Shown in pieces: positions 1 to 11,637 of a DNA stretch of 64,000 bases (positions are counted from its first letter, which is position 1; each line of letters opens with the position of its first letter). The position numbers and the translations under genes are program-made. The DNA lies in NCBI RefSeq assembly GCF_020360975.1, contig NW_025408679.1, positions 744,001 to 808,000 of the forward strand. Reading direction: 5' to 3'. A model generated the notes under the pieces. It was not told the DNA's origin, did no database searches, and saw nothing but the letters and a program-made list of their open reading frames with translations. The stretch is from Hirsutella rhossiliensis. Its lineage: Eukaryota > Ascomycota > Sordariomycetes > Hypocreales > Ophiocordycipitaceae.

Positions 1-2
1 CT

Positions 3-338
3 CCCTCGGCCAGTTTCGCGATTCCAGCCATCCCCAAGCGTCCATGTGTTCGATTCGCACTGCCTCCCGGGATGCCCTCGCTGCGGGAGACGACGCCGCA
101 CCCGCGCCCGGGCCCCAAGATGGTGGCAGCGCCGATGCCGACGGATTTGGTCAACATAGCATCCATGGCCATGTTCGGTTTTGGGGCGATCCCGACCATT
201 GGATCTGCTGAGTCTGCAGGCTCCGGGAACAATGACAGCAACAACAATCAGGGCGACCCTTGTATCGTGGTTGCCGCCGACTCCCAGTCGGAGAGACCCC
301 TGAAGAAGCGCCTCCGCCCCCGCAGGGCCAGGAACTGA
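3..338 (+). CDS. Possible 3' terminal exon of a gene entering from the left edge (frame uncertain)
   Basis: A frame stays open from base 3 to a TGA at 336-338. Its last 45 codons have GC-rich third positions, an Asn/Ser-rich segment and a basic Lys/Arg tail that could be a nuclear localisation signal. A second frame is open from base 2 to about 212 with similar codon use, so the true frame, or an intron joining the two, cannot be decided. I recognise no family. The first bases of the gene lie outside the window. Confidence is low that this is coding at all. Confidence 0.3.
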   Translation, partial: PSASFAIPAIPKRPCVRFALPPGMPSLRETTPHPRPGPKMVAAPMPTDLVNIASMAMFGFGAIPTIGSAESAGSGNNDSNNNQGDPCIVVAADSQSERPLKKRLRPRRARN

Positions 339-1301
339 ACTGAGCCACGCTCATGTTACGCCAGTTCTCGATATGGCACTCACCGCCGAGGACATTACAG
401 AGGAGAAGAGTACCAAGAAGATGGGAAACCCCAAAAAAAAATATTCGCACCCACGGAGAAGGAAACAAGGCTGCAAATTAGCACTGCAGTTCCCTTCTTC
501 CATGCACACGACGCAACGAGCACAAGTGATTTCAGTCGGGGATTCAGGAAGGGAGGGGGGTGTGATATCAGGGTCGTCTGTGAACACACAGAGAGACTGC
601 ACTGCACACATCATCGGCGTTTAGGAAGGGGGGGGTTCGGTCGCAGGGCGACTTACTCACTATACACGCGCACAACGGACCACCACAGGGGCGTTGGGGG
701 ACTGCTTTTTCCGCATTTGCTTTTCTTGCCTTTGCCTGCGCGCTTTCGATCTGACATGCTGTGCTCGTTTGGCCCCCTTTTTCCGGTTTTTCCCTTGCTG
801 GCCTTGAGCATTGCATGGCCACGGGCATTTTCAAGGATATATACCCCCCCCCCTTCCCCTTCCCCCTTCCCCCTTACACCCCATTTCGCGAACTTCAATG
901 GCCGTCGTCGAGCGCCACGACATACATGTACAGAGTAGACAACGGGGAAAACGGGAGTCGACAGAGGAGCAGACAATGAGATGACACTCATCACGTCACG
1001 TATCGTGTGAACCGCCATGGGAGAGTGCCACGTTCATCGTTGCCTCGAGTGAAATACCTGCCCGCCTCGCCTGTCTAGCCCTGGCTGGCCCCCAGAGATC
1101 CGTTTTTGACCCCGTTTTCCAAGTTCATGCCTGGAACATTCAACCCCTGGTATTCCTAATCACCCCTTCATTCATAGTCTCTCATCCATTGCCTCTCCGA
1201 GCGGCCTCCACCGCAGCTTATACCTTTGTCGTTACCCCTCCGTGCACGTGTCATCCACGTTCACGCCTCAGCAACAGCACGCACGCCGTAATGGGAGCTC
1301 A
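339..1301. other. Intergenic, convergent 3' ends
   Basis: This stretch lies between the uncertain left-edge exon and the 3' end of the minus-strand Aos1 gene. It contains a C-rich pyrimidine run at about 842-885. No open frame with coding character was seen. Confidence 0.5.
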
Positions 1302-2904
1302 TTACAAAGCAGACGCGTCTCCGCCGCGCGAGATGGAAGGCCTCGGTGCAGAAGAGGGTTGGTCCTGCGGCGGCGCGGCGGTCGACTGCTGAGCGTTGTT
1401 GCTGGCGCCTTGGACAGCCATGCCGGATGCGTCGGCATCCAAGCCTTGACCGCCCGTGGGCATGCCCATCTCGTCGAGGCCAGGCATGCCACCCATCATC
1501 ATGGAGCCACCGTTGGAGGCCATGGCGTTGGCCCCCAGCGACAGCAGACTCGCGCCCAGGGCGCCCTCCGGGTGCAGCGGGAACATTGCCGCCTCCATCC
1601 TTTCGCCGTCAAAGACGACCATGTTCTGGATGGGCTGCTGCGTCTGCCCGAGCACGTTGATGACGTCCTGCGCCAGCTGGCCGCCGAGGATGGCCGCCAC
1701 GGGCGCAAGCTCGCCGCCCAGATTCTGCAGGAAGCTGCGCAGGAACTCGGGCCTGAGCGTCTCGCTGGGCAGGCTCAGGGCCTTGTGCTTCTGCGTGGCA
1801 ATCTGCGTAAAGAGCTTGAGGTCCTCGCGGTTGCTGGGCAGCGCACCGCCCTTGAGCTGCTGAAACTCCCACAGGGCGCGGAGGCAGGGCAGGGCGGGCG
1901 TCACGTTTTTGAGTCTGCGCTTGGACTTGACGTACTCGCCGGGCAGCACGGCGAGGTCGCTGGCCAGGAACCACGTCGAGTAGAGCTCGCGCTTGGTGAC
2001 AGACTCGACCGTCTTGGCGTTGTCGTTTTCCGTCTTGACGTGGACGACGGAGCGGGTCCGCGTTTCTTGCATCGGCTCCGTGGCCACGTTTCCAGCCACT
2101 CGCTCGATGACGTAGTCGTGCTCGATGAGGTCGCTGAAGATGAAGCCGTACATGCCGTGGGTGCCCGCAGCGTAAAAGGCCTTGCCGTTGATGCGCGTGG
2201 CCGTGTTGATGATGTTGAAGGTATCCGGGTCCAGATCCGTCGCAATGACAATATCGTACCCGGCAAAGTAGCTGGGTCCCTTGGCGGTGACGCCCTCGGT
2301 ATCTACGTGGATCTGGACACGCGGATTGAGCTTGCGAAGGCCTGCGCAGGCTGCCTCGGCGCGGTTCTGGCCAACAACGTTGTCGCCGCTCTCGGCGAGG
2401 AAGAACTGAGCCCCCAGGTCTGCCTCGGCGACGGTCGAGCCATCGAGGAGGGTGAGAGAGCCGATGCCGGCGAGGACCAGGTTCTTTGCGATCTCGTTGG
2501 CCAGGGCTCTGATGGTGATGAGGAGGATGTTTGCGTTTTGGATCTTGGCTTGGGCAGCCATGCCCCAGAGACGGATCTGGCGATCATACAGGGCAACGTC
2601 GTCTGATTTCTGCGTCAGCAAGTAGCCGGGGAGTTGAGGGTACGAAAGACTGCTTACCTGCAGAGACAGTCTTGTTGTCGGGCTGGAGCTGTATGGGTGC
2701 GCTGCTGGGGTCCCCGACGGGAATCGAGGCCAGGTTCTGATCCTTCAGGAAGGGCTGGCCGACCATCATGGCAGCGGCTATAGCCTCGGCGTCTGCCTGG
2801 TTCTGGAGATGCGGGTTGAATGGCGGGATGGCGCCTCCTTGGGGATCGGTGCCGGGAGACGGCAAGGGGGCTGTGTTATGCTGGTCATGTTTCTGCTGCT
2901 CCAT
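1302..2904 (-). CDS. AOS1: SUMO-activating enzyme (E1) subunit 1, Aos1/SAE1-like
   Basis: This is the non-catalytic half of the heterodimeric SUMO E1, which with Uba2 adenylates SUMO and passes it to Ubc9, largely in the nucleus. Two exons are predicted, 2904-2658 and 2602-1302, with a 55 nt intron (GTAAGC donor, CTGAC branch, TCAG acceptor), giving 515 aa. The start is the Met after which the N-terminal arm begins MEQQKH. After the splice the product reads DDVALYDRQIRLWG, the family hallmark at the start of the ThiF/E1 fold, followed by the Rossmann-like segment with LLDGSTV (about aa 85-150). No catalytic-Cys domain is present, as expected for Aos1. An N-terminal extension of about 80 aa and a C-terminal tail of about 75 aa rich in Gly, Met, Ser and Gln make it longer than yeast Aos1 (about 350 aa). 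The gene is divergent from the next gene across 1.8 kb. A 454-codon frame on the opposite strand is a shadow. Confidence 0.9.
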
Positions 2905-4664
2905 CGAAGGCGTTGGCGGGCTGCCAAAGCGGCAGAGTATCGAGGGGTGCTTTGAAGGAACGGAATCGTTGCGGCGAGAGGTCAGACGGGGGCGAGATGG
3001 ATGAGACGAGATGGGTGGGTGCACGGGCAGATGAGATTGTTGGGCTACGGCCAATGAGCGCAACCCGCCCGAGGCTGCTCCTTGCGCAGCTTCATCCACG
3101 CGCGGAATCGCAACTGTCGGCTGGGGTGAGGGGGTGGACGGGACAGCTGGCGACTGGTTTTGCTCGTATCAACAAAGGGCCTGATGAAGCTTGATGAAGT
3201 CGTTGCGCTGGGAAGTGCGAAAATGCCGCTGACGTAATGGCTGGCGCCGGAGCATGTGATAAAGTGGTACGTCTACACGGGGGCAGCTTGGCCATGCCAG
3301 TTTGTATCCCTTAGCAATCTCAGCTAGGTCAGGCTTGGTTTAAGTAGCTTTCGCATTGGGTTCGTCTTTAACCACATCAAAGCCGAGGCTTCATCTCTTC
3401 TTACTTGCTTTTAAGGATTTGACGATGAAAGCCCTGCAAGGTCTAAGTCCAAAGTTGCCTCGGCGACGCGTGAGGTCAGAGGAAGAAAGCCTGTCTCTAA
3501 ACAGCATCCTTGGGCAGACTTGGCACACCAGTGATAATGGGTTGTCCGGTGAAGACTGGAAAGATGCTGCCTCGAGACCTCATTGAACCGCCTCGCTCTC
3601 TAGGCTTTCTTCCACTCAACTGAGACAGATACTTGCTTCACCCACTGCGAGCTCCAAACACTCGCATACCGCGGTCTATTGCTTTTCAAGGAGGAAAACA
3701 AAGTTTCGCGAATCGTCTTCTGTTGCGAGTCCGTCCCGCAATGACTAAGCCAGCATAAGCAACAATGTCTTGCACCTCCTCACTCTGGCCGCTGCACGCT
3801 CAAGCCGCGGCGGCAGCACCTGAAATGCAGGCGACGACGCACCTCGACATGTACTGTACGACGAGCTATCAGCAGAGACGACTTTGAGTTGAGTCGGCAT
3901 GTAACCTTCTTGGGATCTGCAGACGAGAGTACCCCTCAGCTCGCGTTACGCACTGTACGTGCTAATCCGTATCCGCACGCGCTAAGCCGTAAACATTGGA
4001 AGGTACCCGGAAATATACCTCCTTACCGCAATGGGCCCTGAGCCATCGCCGTCCACAACGCTCAAAGGCCCCCGTCGTTCGCTCGTGTCGGAGCACTCGC
4101 CAACTTCAACCCGACATCTCCAGCCCAGCCGGACACTGCGCCGTCTATCCGGATTGCTCGCCGCTTTTCCCCCGCAAAGACCGCCACGACGACCGACCGG
4201 ACCACCCACCCCTGTCGCGCCACAGGAGCGGCACAAGTCGTCACCGCCAAGACGGCCCCCAGCGTCCGCTGCCTCCTCCTTCAGACACCCGTTCCGGACA
4301 GACGACACAGACAGCCCCGCGGCAGACGACGGTATCACGATGAAGCGCGAGCACTACCAAGACGCCCGCATCTACGATTAACACACAGTCTCCTCCATCC
4401 CGCCGCCGCCAAGGTCGGCGGCGCCCGCCAACAACTACCACACAGTGCCCTTTGCGGCATATGTCTCCCCCGAGCCTGCTGTGAGCCTTGTACCGGTTGC
4501 TCGACTCGGAATCCCCTACTTCCTCGGCTCACCTAGACCAACTGTCTGCGGATTGCTCCCATCTTCCAACGGCCGTGCCTTTATCATTCGTGGCCGTCGG
4601 TGTTTTCGCGTCCTCTCCTCTGCCCGCCACACCACGGCATCACCACATCTGATCCCCCGCCACC
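2905..4664. other. Divergent intergenic region between AOS1 and the next gene
   Basis: These 1.76 kb separate two divergently transcribed genes and should hold both promoters and 5' UTRs. Short frames at 3996-4381 are Pro/Arg-rich without recognisable domains and are probably leader sequence. I see no gene here. Confidence 0.5.
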
Positions 4665-6310
4665 ATGGCCTCCAGGCCGGGATCGAGCTCGGGCTCGAAC
4701 CGCCATCGCTCCAGAGAGCCCCCGGACGACTTCCCCCCGCTCTCCGCACCCCGGCTACCTCCTCTGCGCAACATCCACGCCCCCCGGGACCGAGATCTCG
4801 CGTCGCCCGCAACCACCGGTCCCCCTCCGTCACGGCGATTCTGGTCCACGGCGTCCCGGCGGGCCGAGCGCATCCACTCTCTTGACGAGCAGTCCCTGAG
4901 CTTAGAAGACTTGGACCACGCCGTGCATCAGACATGGCTTGGCCTCTCGCATCGCAACCCCCGATCGCGCGCCGTCGACCACCAGCGCCCCAACTTTGAG
5001 GAGTTGGATCAGACCCTCGACGAGGCCAACACGCAGCTCAGGTCCCTGCTCGACATGACCAACCATATCAACCTCATGACCCCATATATCCGCACCACCT
5101 TCTCGCCCACTCTGCGGCCCCACGACTTCCCCGACGACAACCGGAGGAGCAAACGCCGCAAGCTGGATGCCGACCGGTTGGTGCCGAGCTTCAAGGGCTT
5201 CCGATACGGCAAGTACGGCCAGGTCGAGCCGGGTCAGCTGCACATGGAGATTGTGAGCTGTGACGGTGGCCTGTTCTCCAACGAGGAGTCGTACGCCGCC
5301 GACAACATTCTCAAAAACGATAACTCTGTATACTGCACCAAGGGCAGCCGCTGCAACATTGTCCTGCGCCACCGGGGAGCCACCGTCTTCACTCTGCGCG
5401 AGCTGGTCATCAAGGCTCCCGGGTCCATGAACTACTCGGACCCGTGAGGGCTCCCGCGCCGCTTGCAGCTCGCGCGAACATCTGCTGACTGGGCCACAGA
5501 GTGCGAGAGGGCATGGTCTTCATCGCCATGGACCAAGACGACGTGCTCAGCCGGACGGCGCAGTACCAGATCCAGTACATGCCTACGACGCGCCATCGCT
5601 CCTGGCACGGCCAAGGCGGCGGCGACAGGCACTCCCTCGAGCGCGACTCTCGCCGCATCATCTCCATCCGGCGCCACGACGACGGTTCCACCAGCTCCAG
5701 GGCGAGGAGGTCGTACGTCCTCCGCGGCGACGACGAAGACTCGGAGCACCGCACGCCCCAGATGCCCCAGGAGTTTTCCCACAACCTGCCGGACCTGCGC
5801 GTCACGACCGAGTGCAGCGATGACGAGGACGACGACTACGACGTGTCGCAGGTCTTCCGCCGCGCCCCCAACCGCATCGGCTCCCTGCCCTTTGAGCACC
5901 CCGACTCGGACTCGGACGACGCCAACCCCTTTGGCTCCGACGACTTTCTCGACGGCTCCCTCCGCCGGCCCCGCCACCACCAGCACCAGCATCAGCACCA
6001 GCACCCCCACCGCGACCGCGCCGAGCGCCTCAGCCTCTCCCTGGCCGAGGCCTGGGACGCCCACGCAAACGCCACCCAGGAGGCCGTCCGCGCCGTCGGC
6101 GGTGAGCTCCTCGCCCCGCACGCCCGCTTTTTCATCGAGGAGAAGAAGAGCAAGTGCACCATCCGCTTCGACCCCCCTGTATCGGGCCGCTTCATCCTCC
6201 TCAAGATGTGGGGCTCCCAGCAGAAGCCGGCCAGCAATATCGACATCCAGTCTGTCATTGCCCGCGGCTTCGCCGGCCCGCGCTACTTTCCCTCGGTCGA
6301 GCTGAGCTGA
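4665..6310 (+). CDS. Conserved fungal protein with a split galactose-binding-like (F5/8C/DOC-type) domain
   Basis: Two exons, 4665-5443 and 5500-6310, are joined across a 56 nt intron (GTGAGG, CTGAC branch, CACAG). The product is 529 aa, and its ATG lies in a strong context (GCCACCATGGCC). The N-terminal 70 aa are Pro/Ser/Arg-rich, and a basic cluster SKRRK near aa 165 could be a nuclear signal. From about aa 178 a conserved beta-rich segment (FRYGKYGQVEPGQL, then GLFSNEE) crosses the splice into REGMVFIAMDQDDVLSRTAQYQIQY. A poorly conserved acidic and His-rich insert follows (His/Gln repeat near aa 430-440). The last 55 aa (TIRFDPPVSGRFILLKMW, then NIDIQSVIARGFAG) resemble the closing strands of a discoidin/DOC-like jelly roll. 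The domain assignment is inferred from pattern, not from a profile search. Such domains often serve as binding modules in ubiquitin-ligase adaptors, but no role is shown here. Confidence 0.75.
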
Positions 6311-7072
6311 GGCGGGGACTGCCTTTGAGCAACTTTTTTATCCCCATCAAGATTATGCAAGTTGAGGCTCCGGGCGACGTCGCTCATGTACTTGTGTGTC
6401 TCCCACATGAGGTCGTTGCTGGAGGCACGCAGTCGGGACCGGGCGCAGCATTTACTTCTTCTTCCCGGGGTCAAGAACGGTTGGGTATAGACGAGACTCA
6501 TGATGGTGTTATGGTGTTTTCTTTATCACTACCTACGGCTCGTTTGCTTCCAACATGCACTGCATTCAGGGGCTGCGACCCAAGGGCATCGCGGGCTGCA
6601 CTGGCTATTTGTATGAGAGTTCTTAGGACCAGCATCAATAACAGTGGGCCGTCGCCTTGATTCCGACAATGGGGACGTTACCGTCACCTTCAAACGACCC
6701 AACAGTCACCTTCTGAAGCAGGACAACTGTTTGAAATGATACCATTAACCCTATTCTGACTACCCACTGTTTTTTGGAAGGAAACCCGCCTAGGCCTGGC
6801 ATCAGCCCTCATTCTCGCAATTCAGACCGTCCAATCTGCCAAGTGCAACTCGTCGGCCGCGGCACCCTTCTTGGTCCTTGAAGCCAGCAAGGCTAAGCCC
6901 ATGTTCGAATGCGCACCCCACCATTTTCTTGTGCCTCCTCCATCCTGTCCACTGGTTCGCGAAGGACAAAGAGCAGAACGCGACAGGCCAAGGGCAGCTC
7001 ACCACTCCTCCTCCTCGGGGTGCTGCTCGCGAGTCCGACACGTGAAGCAAAACCAGCGGGTGCAGCGGTCCT
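6311..7072. other. Intergenic, convergent 3' ends
   Basis: This is spacer between a plus-strand and a minus-strand gene that converge here. Presumably it holds two 3' UTRs. No coding signal was seen. Confidence 0.5.
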
Positions 7073-7859
7073 TTAGGCCGTCCCAGTCAACGCCTGAGCC
7101 CCGATGGGAACGCCAGTTACCGGGGCCAAGGCTGCCGAGATGCCGGCAACGAAGGTGCCAAATATTCTGGAACAGGGTTAGAGTGCTCGGTACTTGAGCG
7201 ACAAGGTATCACACTTACACGTTGAAATGGATCAAGCCGAAGGCAACCCTTGCGCTTGTGAAGCTGCTGTCCAGAATCTCGAGAATGAAGGCGCCGCCAA
7301 TACCACGGAAGCTGCCTCTCAAGTCCATGCTGCCAGGAAAGCAGTCATCTTCTGGTGAGCAGCCGAGGATCTCGGCGATCTGGTCGAGGTCGCATTTTCC
7401 GGCTACGCAAGCAGCTACCCCAGTGATGGTGTCGAGGAACTGACTCTGATCATGGAACTGACTCTGATCATGCAGGACGATTTGCAGGTTCGACCAGCCG
7501 AAGTAAATGAAAGGTGCCAAGGTGAGCACAGTGAAGATAACACCGCGAAAGACGTACAGGGTGTCGACGGAGGCGCCTTTGGTGCCCAGCCACGTTCTGA
7601 CCGCCACGACACCCAAGATGATGGCGCAGACAAGGGCGGCGGCGGCGATGAGGCTGTAGAGGGCCCAGCGGGCGAGACCGCAATCAAGGTTGGCCAAGAG
7701 GTTGCAGCTTGACTCCCTGGCCCGCCTCCGCAGGGCCGACCAGGCCATGCACGAGACCACGAAGAGTACAATATTGAGGAGACATTGGATGGTCACGAGG
7801 GTCCCGAGAGTGAATTTGATGAAGCGACTGGGACGAGGCGTGATCTCCTTGGACTCCAT
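7073..7859 (-). CDS. Small four-helix membrane protein, unknown function
   Basis: Two exons are predicted, 7859-7219 and 7166-7073, with a 52 nt intron (GTAAGT donor, CTAAC branch, CCAG acceptor), giving 244 aa. Hydrophobic segments lie near aa 15-40, 65-92 and 103-125. The terminal exon supplies a fourth (about aa 214-238, beginning IFGTFVAGISAALAPV), so splicing is needed to complete the topology. A loop between helices 3 and 4 has several Cys (CVAGKCDLDQ, CSPEDDCF) that could form disulfides. The spacing is reminiscent of MARVEL/tetraspan fungal proteins, but no family motif was recognised. The loop carries an in-frame 18 bp tandem duplication encoding HDQSQF twice (7436-7471). The ATG context is CAACAATGG. 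Confidence 0.75.
7436..7471. repeat. 18 bp in-frame tandem duplication
   Basis: The unit GGAACTGACTCTGATCAT occurs twice back to back at 7436-7453 and 7454-7471. On the minus strand it encodes HDQSQF twice in the loop of the membrane protein. The copies are identical, so the duplication is probably recent. Confidence 0.9.
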
Positions 7860-9250
7860 TGTTGGCGTCCAACGATAGAAGGGGTGGAGATGGCAGAGGA
7901 GGGAGCGAGCAAAGAGGAGAAGAAGACGAAAGAAGGCGGGGAGAGCAATGTTTGGGCGATGCTTATCGGGCTTTGCTGCTCCTTGGACTATGGTCTGTGT
8001 CTCGGCGAGCCAGTCGTCGACGGCGTAGTGATGGACTGAAGATTGGGATGATGTCGCGAGCGAGGGGAGAGAGGGGAGAGAGGGAGGGGAGAAGAAGAAT
8101 GAAGCCTAGAGGGGAGATGGCACAGTTCATTGATCTTTCCCGTTGAAACGGAATCGCTTGTACGAAATGGAGGCTACGTTGGAGGCACAGGATACAAAGG
8201 ATGGCTCGTGCAAGTGCCTTTGATACTGGGCAAGTACAAGACGGGAAGGCGGTCAGTGTGACGGCGGCCATATTCATGGACGACAAAAAGGTACGTCGTC
8301 ACTCGGGGCAGAGGCAATCACGACTTGCTCTTGGTGCTCCGACGAGAGCGAAATGACGCCACAGCGGCGGAGGGAATAGAGCACGGAGGTGGTGTTATTA
8401 TTATTATTGTATTTTCCGTCCAGCGACCTTTAGGTCGCTCAGGTCCCCGAGACGGGGCACAGGACGTGCTGAGCTGCTGGAAGTCTACTATCGCGGAGTA
8501 GGCCCACAATACGCGAAACGAAACGAGTACCAATCCGCGTCTTCTGCCCCTTCCACAGAACGTAAACAATCCACCATTCAGCATTTCATCGGCTCAAAGG
8601 CGCTTCTTTGCTCAGCCTGCTGCCCGTCGCACGGAGGTGGTGAGGGCAGGTCGTGGGTGAGTACCGGGTAGGCGAAGCTTCCGCGCTTTGGTGGGTATCC
8701 GTGGATTAGCCAGGTTATTAAGTTACGGAGCCAGATAGCCAGAGAGCCACAAGCTGCCTTCGATCGGAGCAGTTGCCGCACGTGATGACTGCTGCCGTCA
8801 CCGCCCTTGGTGGTTCATCAAGGCGACAAGGGAAGGTCGACGCTTTCGTCGATTGCGCAGGCTGGGAATGTAACGTGCCTAGCAGCTTGCTGCCAAGTAA
8901 CGTGCGGGCGGAACCGAGGTGATTCCCGCTTCTGGATTAGCGAGGCATGGGTCGACAATGCGGCCGAGCCGTTGCATTCATCCGCACTTCTCTGTACAAT
9001 ATACAATATACAATACCGGTACCGACCACTACCTTCTACCGTGTCAAGTAACGAGCCGCGTGGTTTGTAGTTTGCCCCGAAAAAGGGACCGAAAAGGGGT
9101 TCTTGGCCGTGGGCCTTCACGATGCCGTCGCAACAAGCAGCAGCTCGTTGGACGGATGCAGCCGCAGGCAAAGGCAGAGCCAAGACGAGCCAGCTCACAC
9201 ATGTCCCGCTCCTTGACTGGTGCCACGACGCGAGCAATCTCTCTCTGCCT

Positions 9251-9288
<38 letters not shown>

Positions 9289-10224
9289 GATACTCCGTAT
9301 GCCCAACGGCTCTCCTCTCGCCCTGATCCAATGTTGCGCGCCCTTTTGACTCCATCATCAGGCTGGACGAGGAAACCTGGAAGATGAATAATAATCACCC
9401 CCGTCATCCGTGAGTACACGGCCTTTTCTTCTGCGGGAACGCCACCCCGTCTTTATTATTAGCCCTCCCGTCGCCGATAACGTGCGGCATCAGCCCGTGC
9501 GCCTTGCTGCACCGACCAACTGCTAGTGATTATTAGCGCCCCCTGTCTGCGCCTCGCAAACCGAGGTCCCCTCCCTCTTGGCTAGCGTCCCCTGCTATAG
9601 CCCATCTATCGACAGCGGCCAACAGGGCTCTCCCTCGCAACCGCCTGTTTCACCCTCACGCCTGAATTGCCTCTTCATCGCCCCCTTGGTGCTGCCTGGA
9701 CAAGACATAGCCCTACCGCTCTCGCCCTCTACTGGCTGACGGGCCCCTGCGCACCGTCCCCGACCGTTCCCGACCTCGAGCATTGACGGCGCGCATTCCT
9801 CGCCGTCCCTCCCCCGCCCCCTCGCTGCATGCCAGTGCCAGGCGGCGAAAGACAACTCGATCCGCTTCCTCGACAGACTTTCCTCTCGATGCGGACCCGA
9901 CCCGTGATAACCGTTCTATCGTCCAGCCGTCTTAAAGCCCCCCCCCCACGTCTGCGCCGCCGTCTCAAACTGCGACACCCTTTCCAACCAGTCGCCGCTG
10001 CGCGTCACCACACCTCCCACTCCCATCCCACGCCCATCACATTCTTCAACCTTGCCCCGCCTCCATTTCTCGTCTTCGGCCCTCTCTCGCATCAGATGGC
10101 CCCTTGAGAGACTGGCCTTACCCAACGTCGCCGCCTTAATCCTCCGCCAAGGTGCAACAAGCGCGTCAGCTGGCGGGGACGCATAACCTGCTACGTGAGC
10201 CAGACCCACCCCGGGGCATTAAAC
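7860..10224. other. Divergent intergenic region (2.4 kb)
   Basis: This separates the membrane-protein gene and the coiled-coil gene, which are divergent. It contains a hexanucleotide repeat near 9248-9290 and long pyrimidine-rich stretches before 10225, typical of leaders in filamentous fungi. Open frames here are short and lack coding character. Confidence 0.5.
9248..9290. repeat. (CCTGTG)n hexanucleotide repeat
   Basis: About seven tandem copies of a GTGCCT unit occur in the intergenic region. All frames through it are simple Cys-Ala, Pro-Val or similar dipeptide runs and are not considered coding. Confidence 0.9.
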
Positions 10225-11637
10225 ATGCAAGCCTTGGCAGACGGGCAGTCCGCCCCAGCCCAGAACAATGCCGACTGTTCTTCTCAACACAACACGACGC
10301 TTCAAACCCCAGCTGCCTCGCCTGACGTCGACGGCTCAAGCTCAAGCTCGCCCGTCTGGTCGCCCGCCGAGGAAACAGCATCCAGTACCAAGCTTCAACA
10401 GCATTCCCCACGCCTCTCTGTCAACTACGCCGACTACGAGGGGCTGTCTTCACCGGGGACCAGCACGCGGAGACGCCCGAGTCCGCTCAAAATGTCTTTG
10501 ACGGGCGACAAGATAGACGACGGTCGACAGGGACGTGTGGGCACTTGGTTCTCGCCGCGCAGCCCCCCCACCGCCGAGCGGACTGCGAGCGCCGATGCAA
10601 CACCGACAAAGATGCGCGGCTCCCCCCTTGGGACCTCGGCGCCCACCTCTCCTGGTCGGCTCAAGCCGTCGTCACCAGCTCGCTTCTCCTTCTTCTCGTC
10701 GTCCGTATCGGCAGCCCTCAAGGGCGTCACGCCATCACCTGTCCCCGCGCCACAAGACGACGAGCTCGCAAACGTCGACATCGAAGCGGCTCTCTTCCCC
10801 TCGGGAGCACCGGCCGACGGAGACGCCTTTTCTCCCGCCGCCTTCAAGAACCTTCACATGAACGCGACGGGGCTTTTGCGCAAGTTTCAGTCGGCTTACC
10901 AGCATCGCACCATGGCCTTCCGGGAACTCGAGGCAGAGCAGGAGGCACAAGAAGACGAGAAGTCCGAGTTCGAAACCAGGACACGCCATCTCAAGATGCA
11001 GCTCGAGGACATGGCGCGAAAGGCGGCCGACAATGAAGCCGCCATGCGAGCTTTGATGGAGGAACTCAACAAGGAGAAGAAGCTGAGAATAGCGGAACAA
11101 CATGCTCGAGAGAAGAACAGCATCTCGTCCAGCATGTCGACGAGGTCTGAGGATCTCGGCGCCGAAGAGGACCAGCGGAGGAGCGCTCGGAGGAGGAGTG
11201 GTCTGACGGTCAAATCGGACCTGAGCTCCGACACTGACGAAGACAGCGTCGAGGAGGCTAGCGTCTTCTCTCGATCTCGCAGTCCCACGCTCACGGCCAG
11301 CACGTTAGATATCGGCTCCCCAGAGACTATGCCGCCGCCGCCGCCGCCATCGTACACCAAACCAGCCATGCTGGGGACGCCGCGCGCACCAAAGCAGCCC
11401 CAGTCACAAATGTCGACTATTCAGAAGCTTTTCAAGGGCATGTCGAGCGAGGCGCCAAAGGAAGATGACGTGCGGGGTGTTAGTAGCTGCCGCAATTGCC
11501 AGGGCCAAGACGCCAGCGTTGCCTGGGACACGGCCAGTCTCCTGAGAGACGAGAACAGAGGCCTCAAAAAGAGAGTGGGTGAGCTGGAGGAGGCAGTCGA
11601 GGAAGCATTGGATGCGGTCAACGGCATCAGGCTGTGA
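10225..11637 (+). CDS. Ser/Pro-rich coiled-coil protein, unknown function
   Basis: This is a single-exon gene of 470 aa. The first ATG of the frame is at 10225; the frame is open a little further upstream but only with a GTG. The N-terminal 200 aa are low-complexity Ser/Thr/Pro/Ala with many SP and TP sites (RRPSPLK, TSPGRLKPSSPARF), which suggests phosphorylation. A strongly charged coiled coil runs from about aa 213 to 297 (heptads in LRKFQSAYQHRTMAFRELEA). A Ser/Arg segment, a proline run PPPPPP, and a C-terminal portion with CRNCQ (about aa 421-425) followed by a second short coil ending at the stop complete it. The layout recalls cytoskeletal or spindle-pole scaffolds, but no family could be named. 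An intron in the 5' leader is possible. Confidence 0.75.
   Translation: MQALADGQSAPAQNNADCSSQHNTTLQTPAASPDVDGSSSSSPVWSPAEETASSTKLQQHSPRLSVNYADYEGLSSPGTSTRRRPSPLKMSLTGDKIDDGRQGRVGTWFSPRSPPTAERTASADATPTKMRGSPLGTSAPTSPGRLKPSSPARFSFFSSSVSAALKGVTPSPVPAPQDDELANVDIEAALFPSGAPADGDAFSPAAFKNLHMNATGLLRKFQSAYQHRTMAFRELEAEQEAQEDEKSEFETRTRHLKMQLEDMARKAADNEAAMRALMEELNKEKKLRIAEQHAREKNSISSSMSTRSEDLGAEEDQRRSARRRSGLTVKSDLSSDTDEDSVEEASVFSRSRSPTLTASTLDIGSPETMPPPPPPSYTKPAMLGTPRAPKQPQSQMSTIQKLFKGMSSEAPKEDDVRGVSSCRNCQGQDASVAWDTASLLRDENRGLKKRVGELEEAVEEALDAVNGIRL

Noticed and set aside
1242..2606. A 454-codon open frame on the plus strand opposite AOS1
   Set aside because: It is a shadow of a GC-rich gene: the minus-strand frame has clear E1 motifs, while this one is Arg/Gly/Ala-rich with no domain.
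5463..6305. A 280-codon plus-strand frame overlapping the galactose-binding-like gene in another frame
   Set aside because: It is a Ser/Thr/Arg/Pro run typical of an off-frame reading of GC-rich coding sequence; the alternative frame splices cleanly to the upstream exon.
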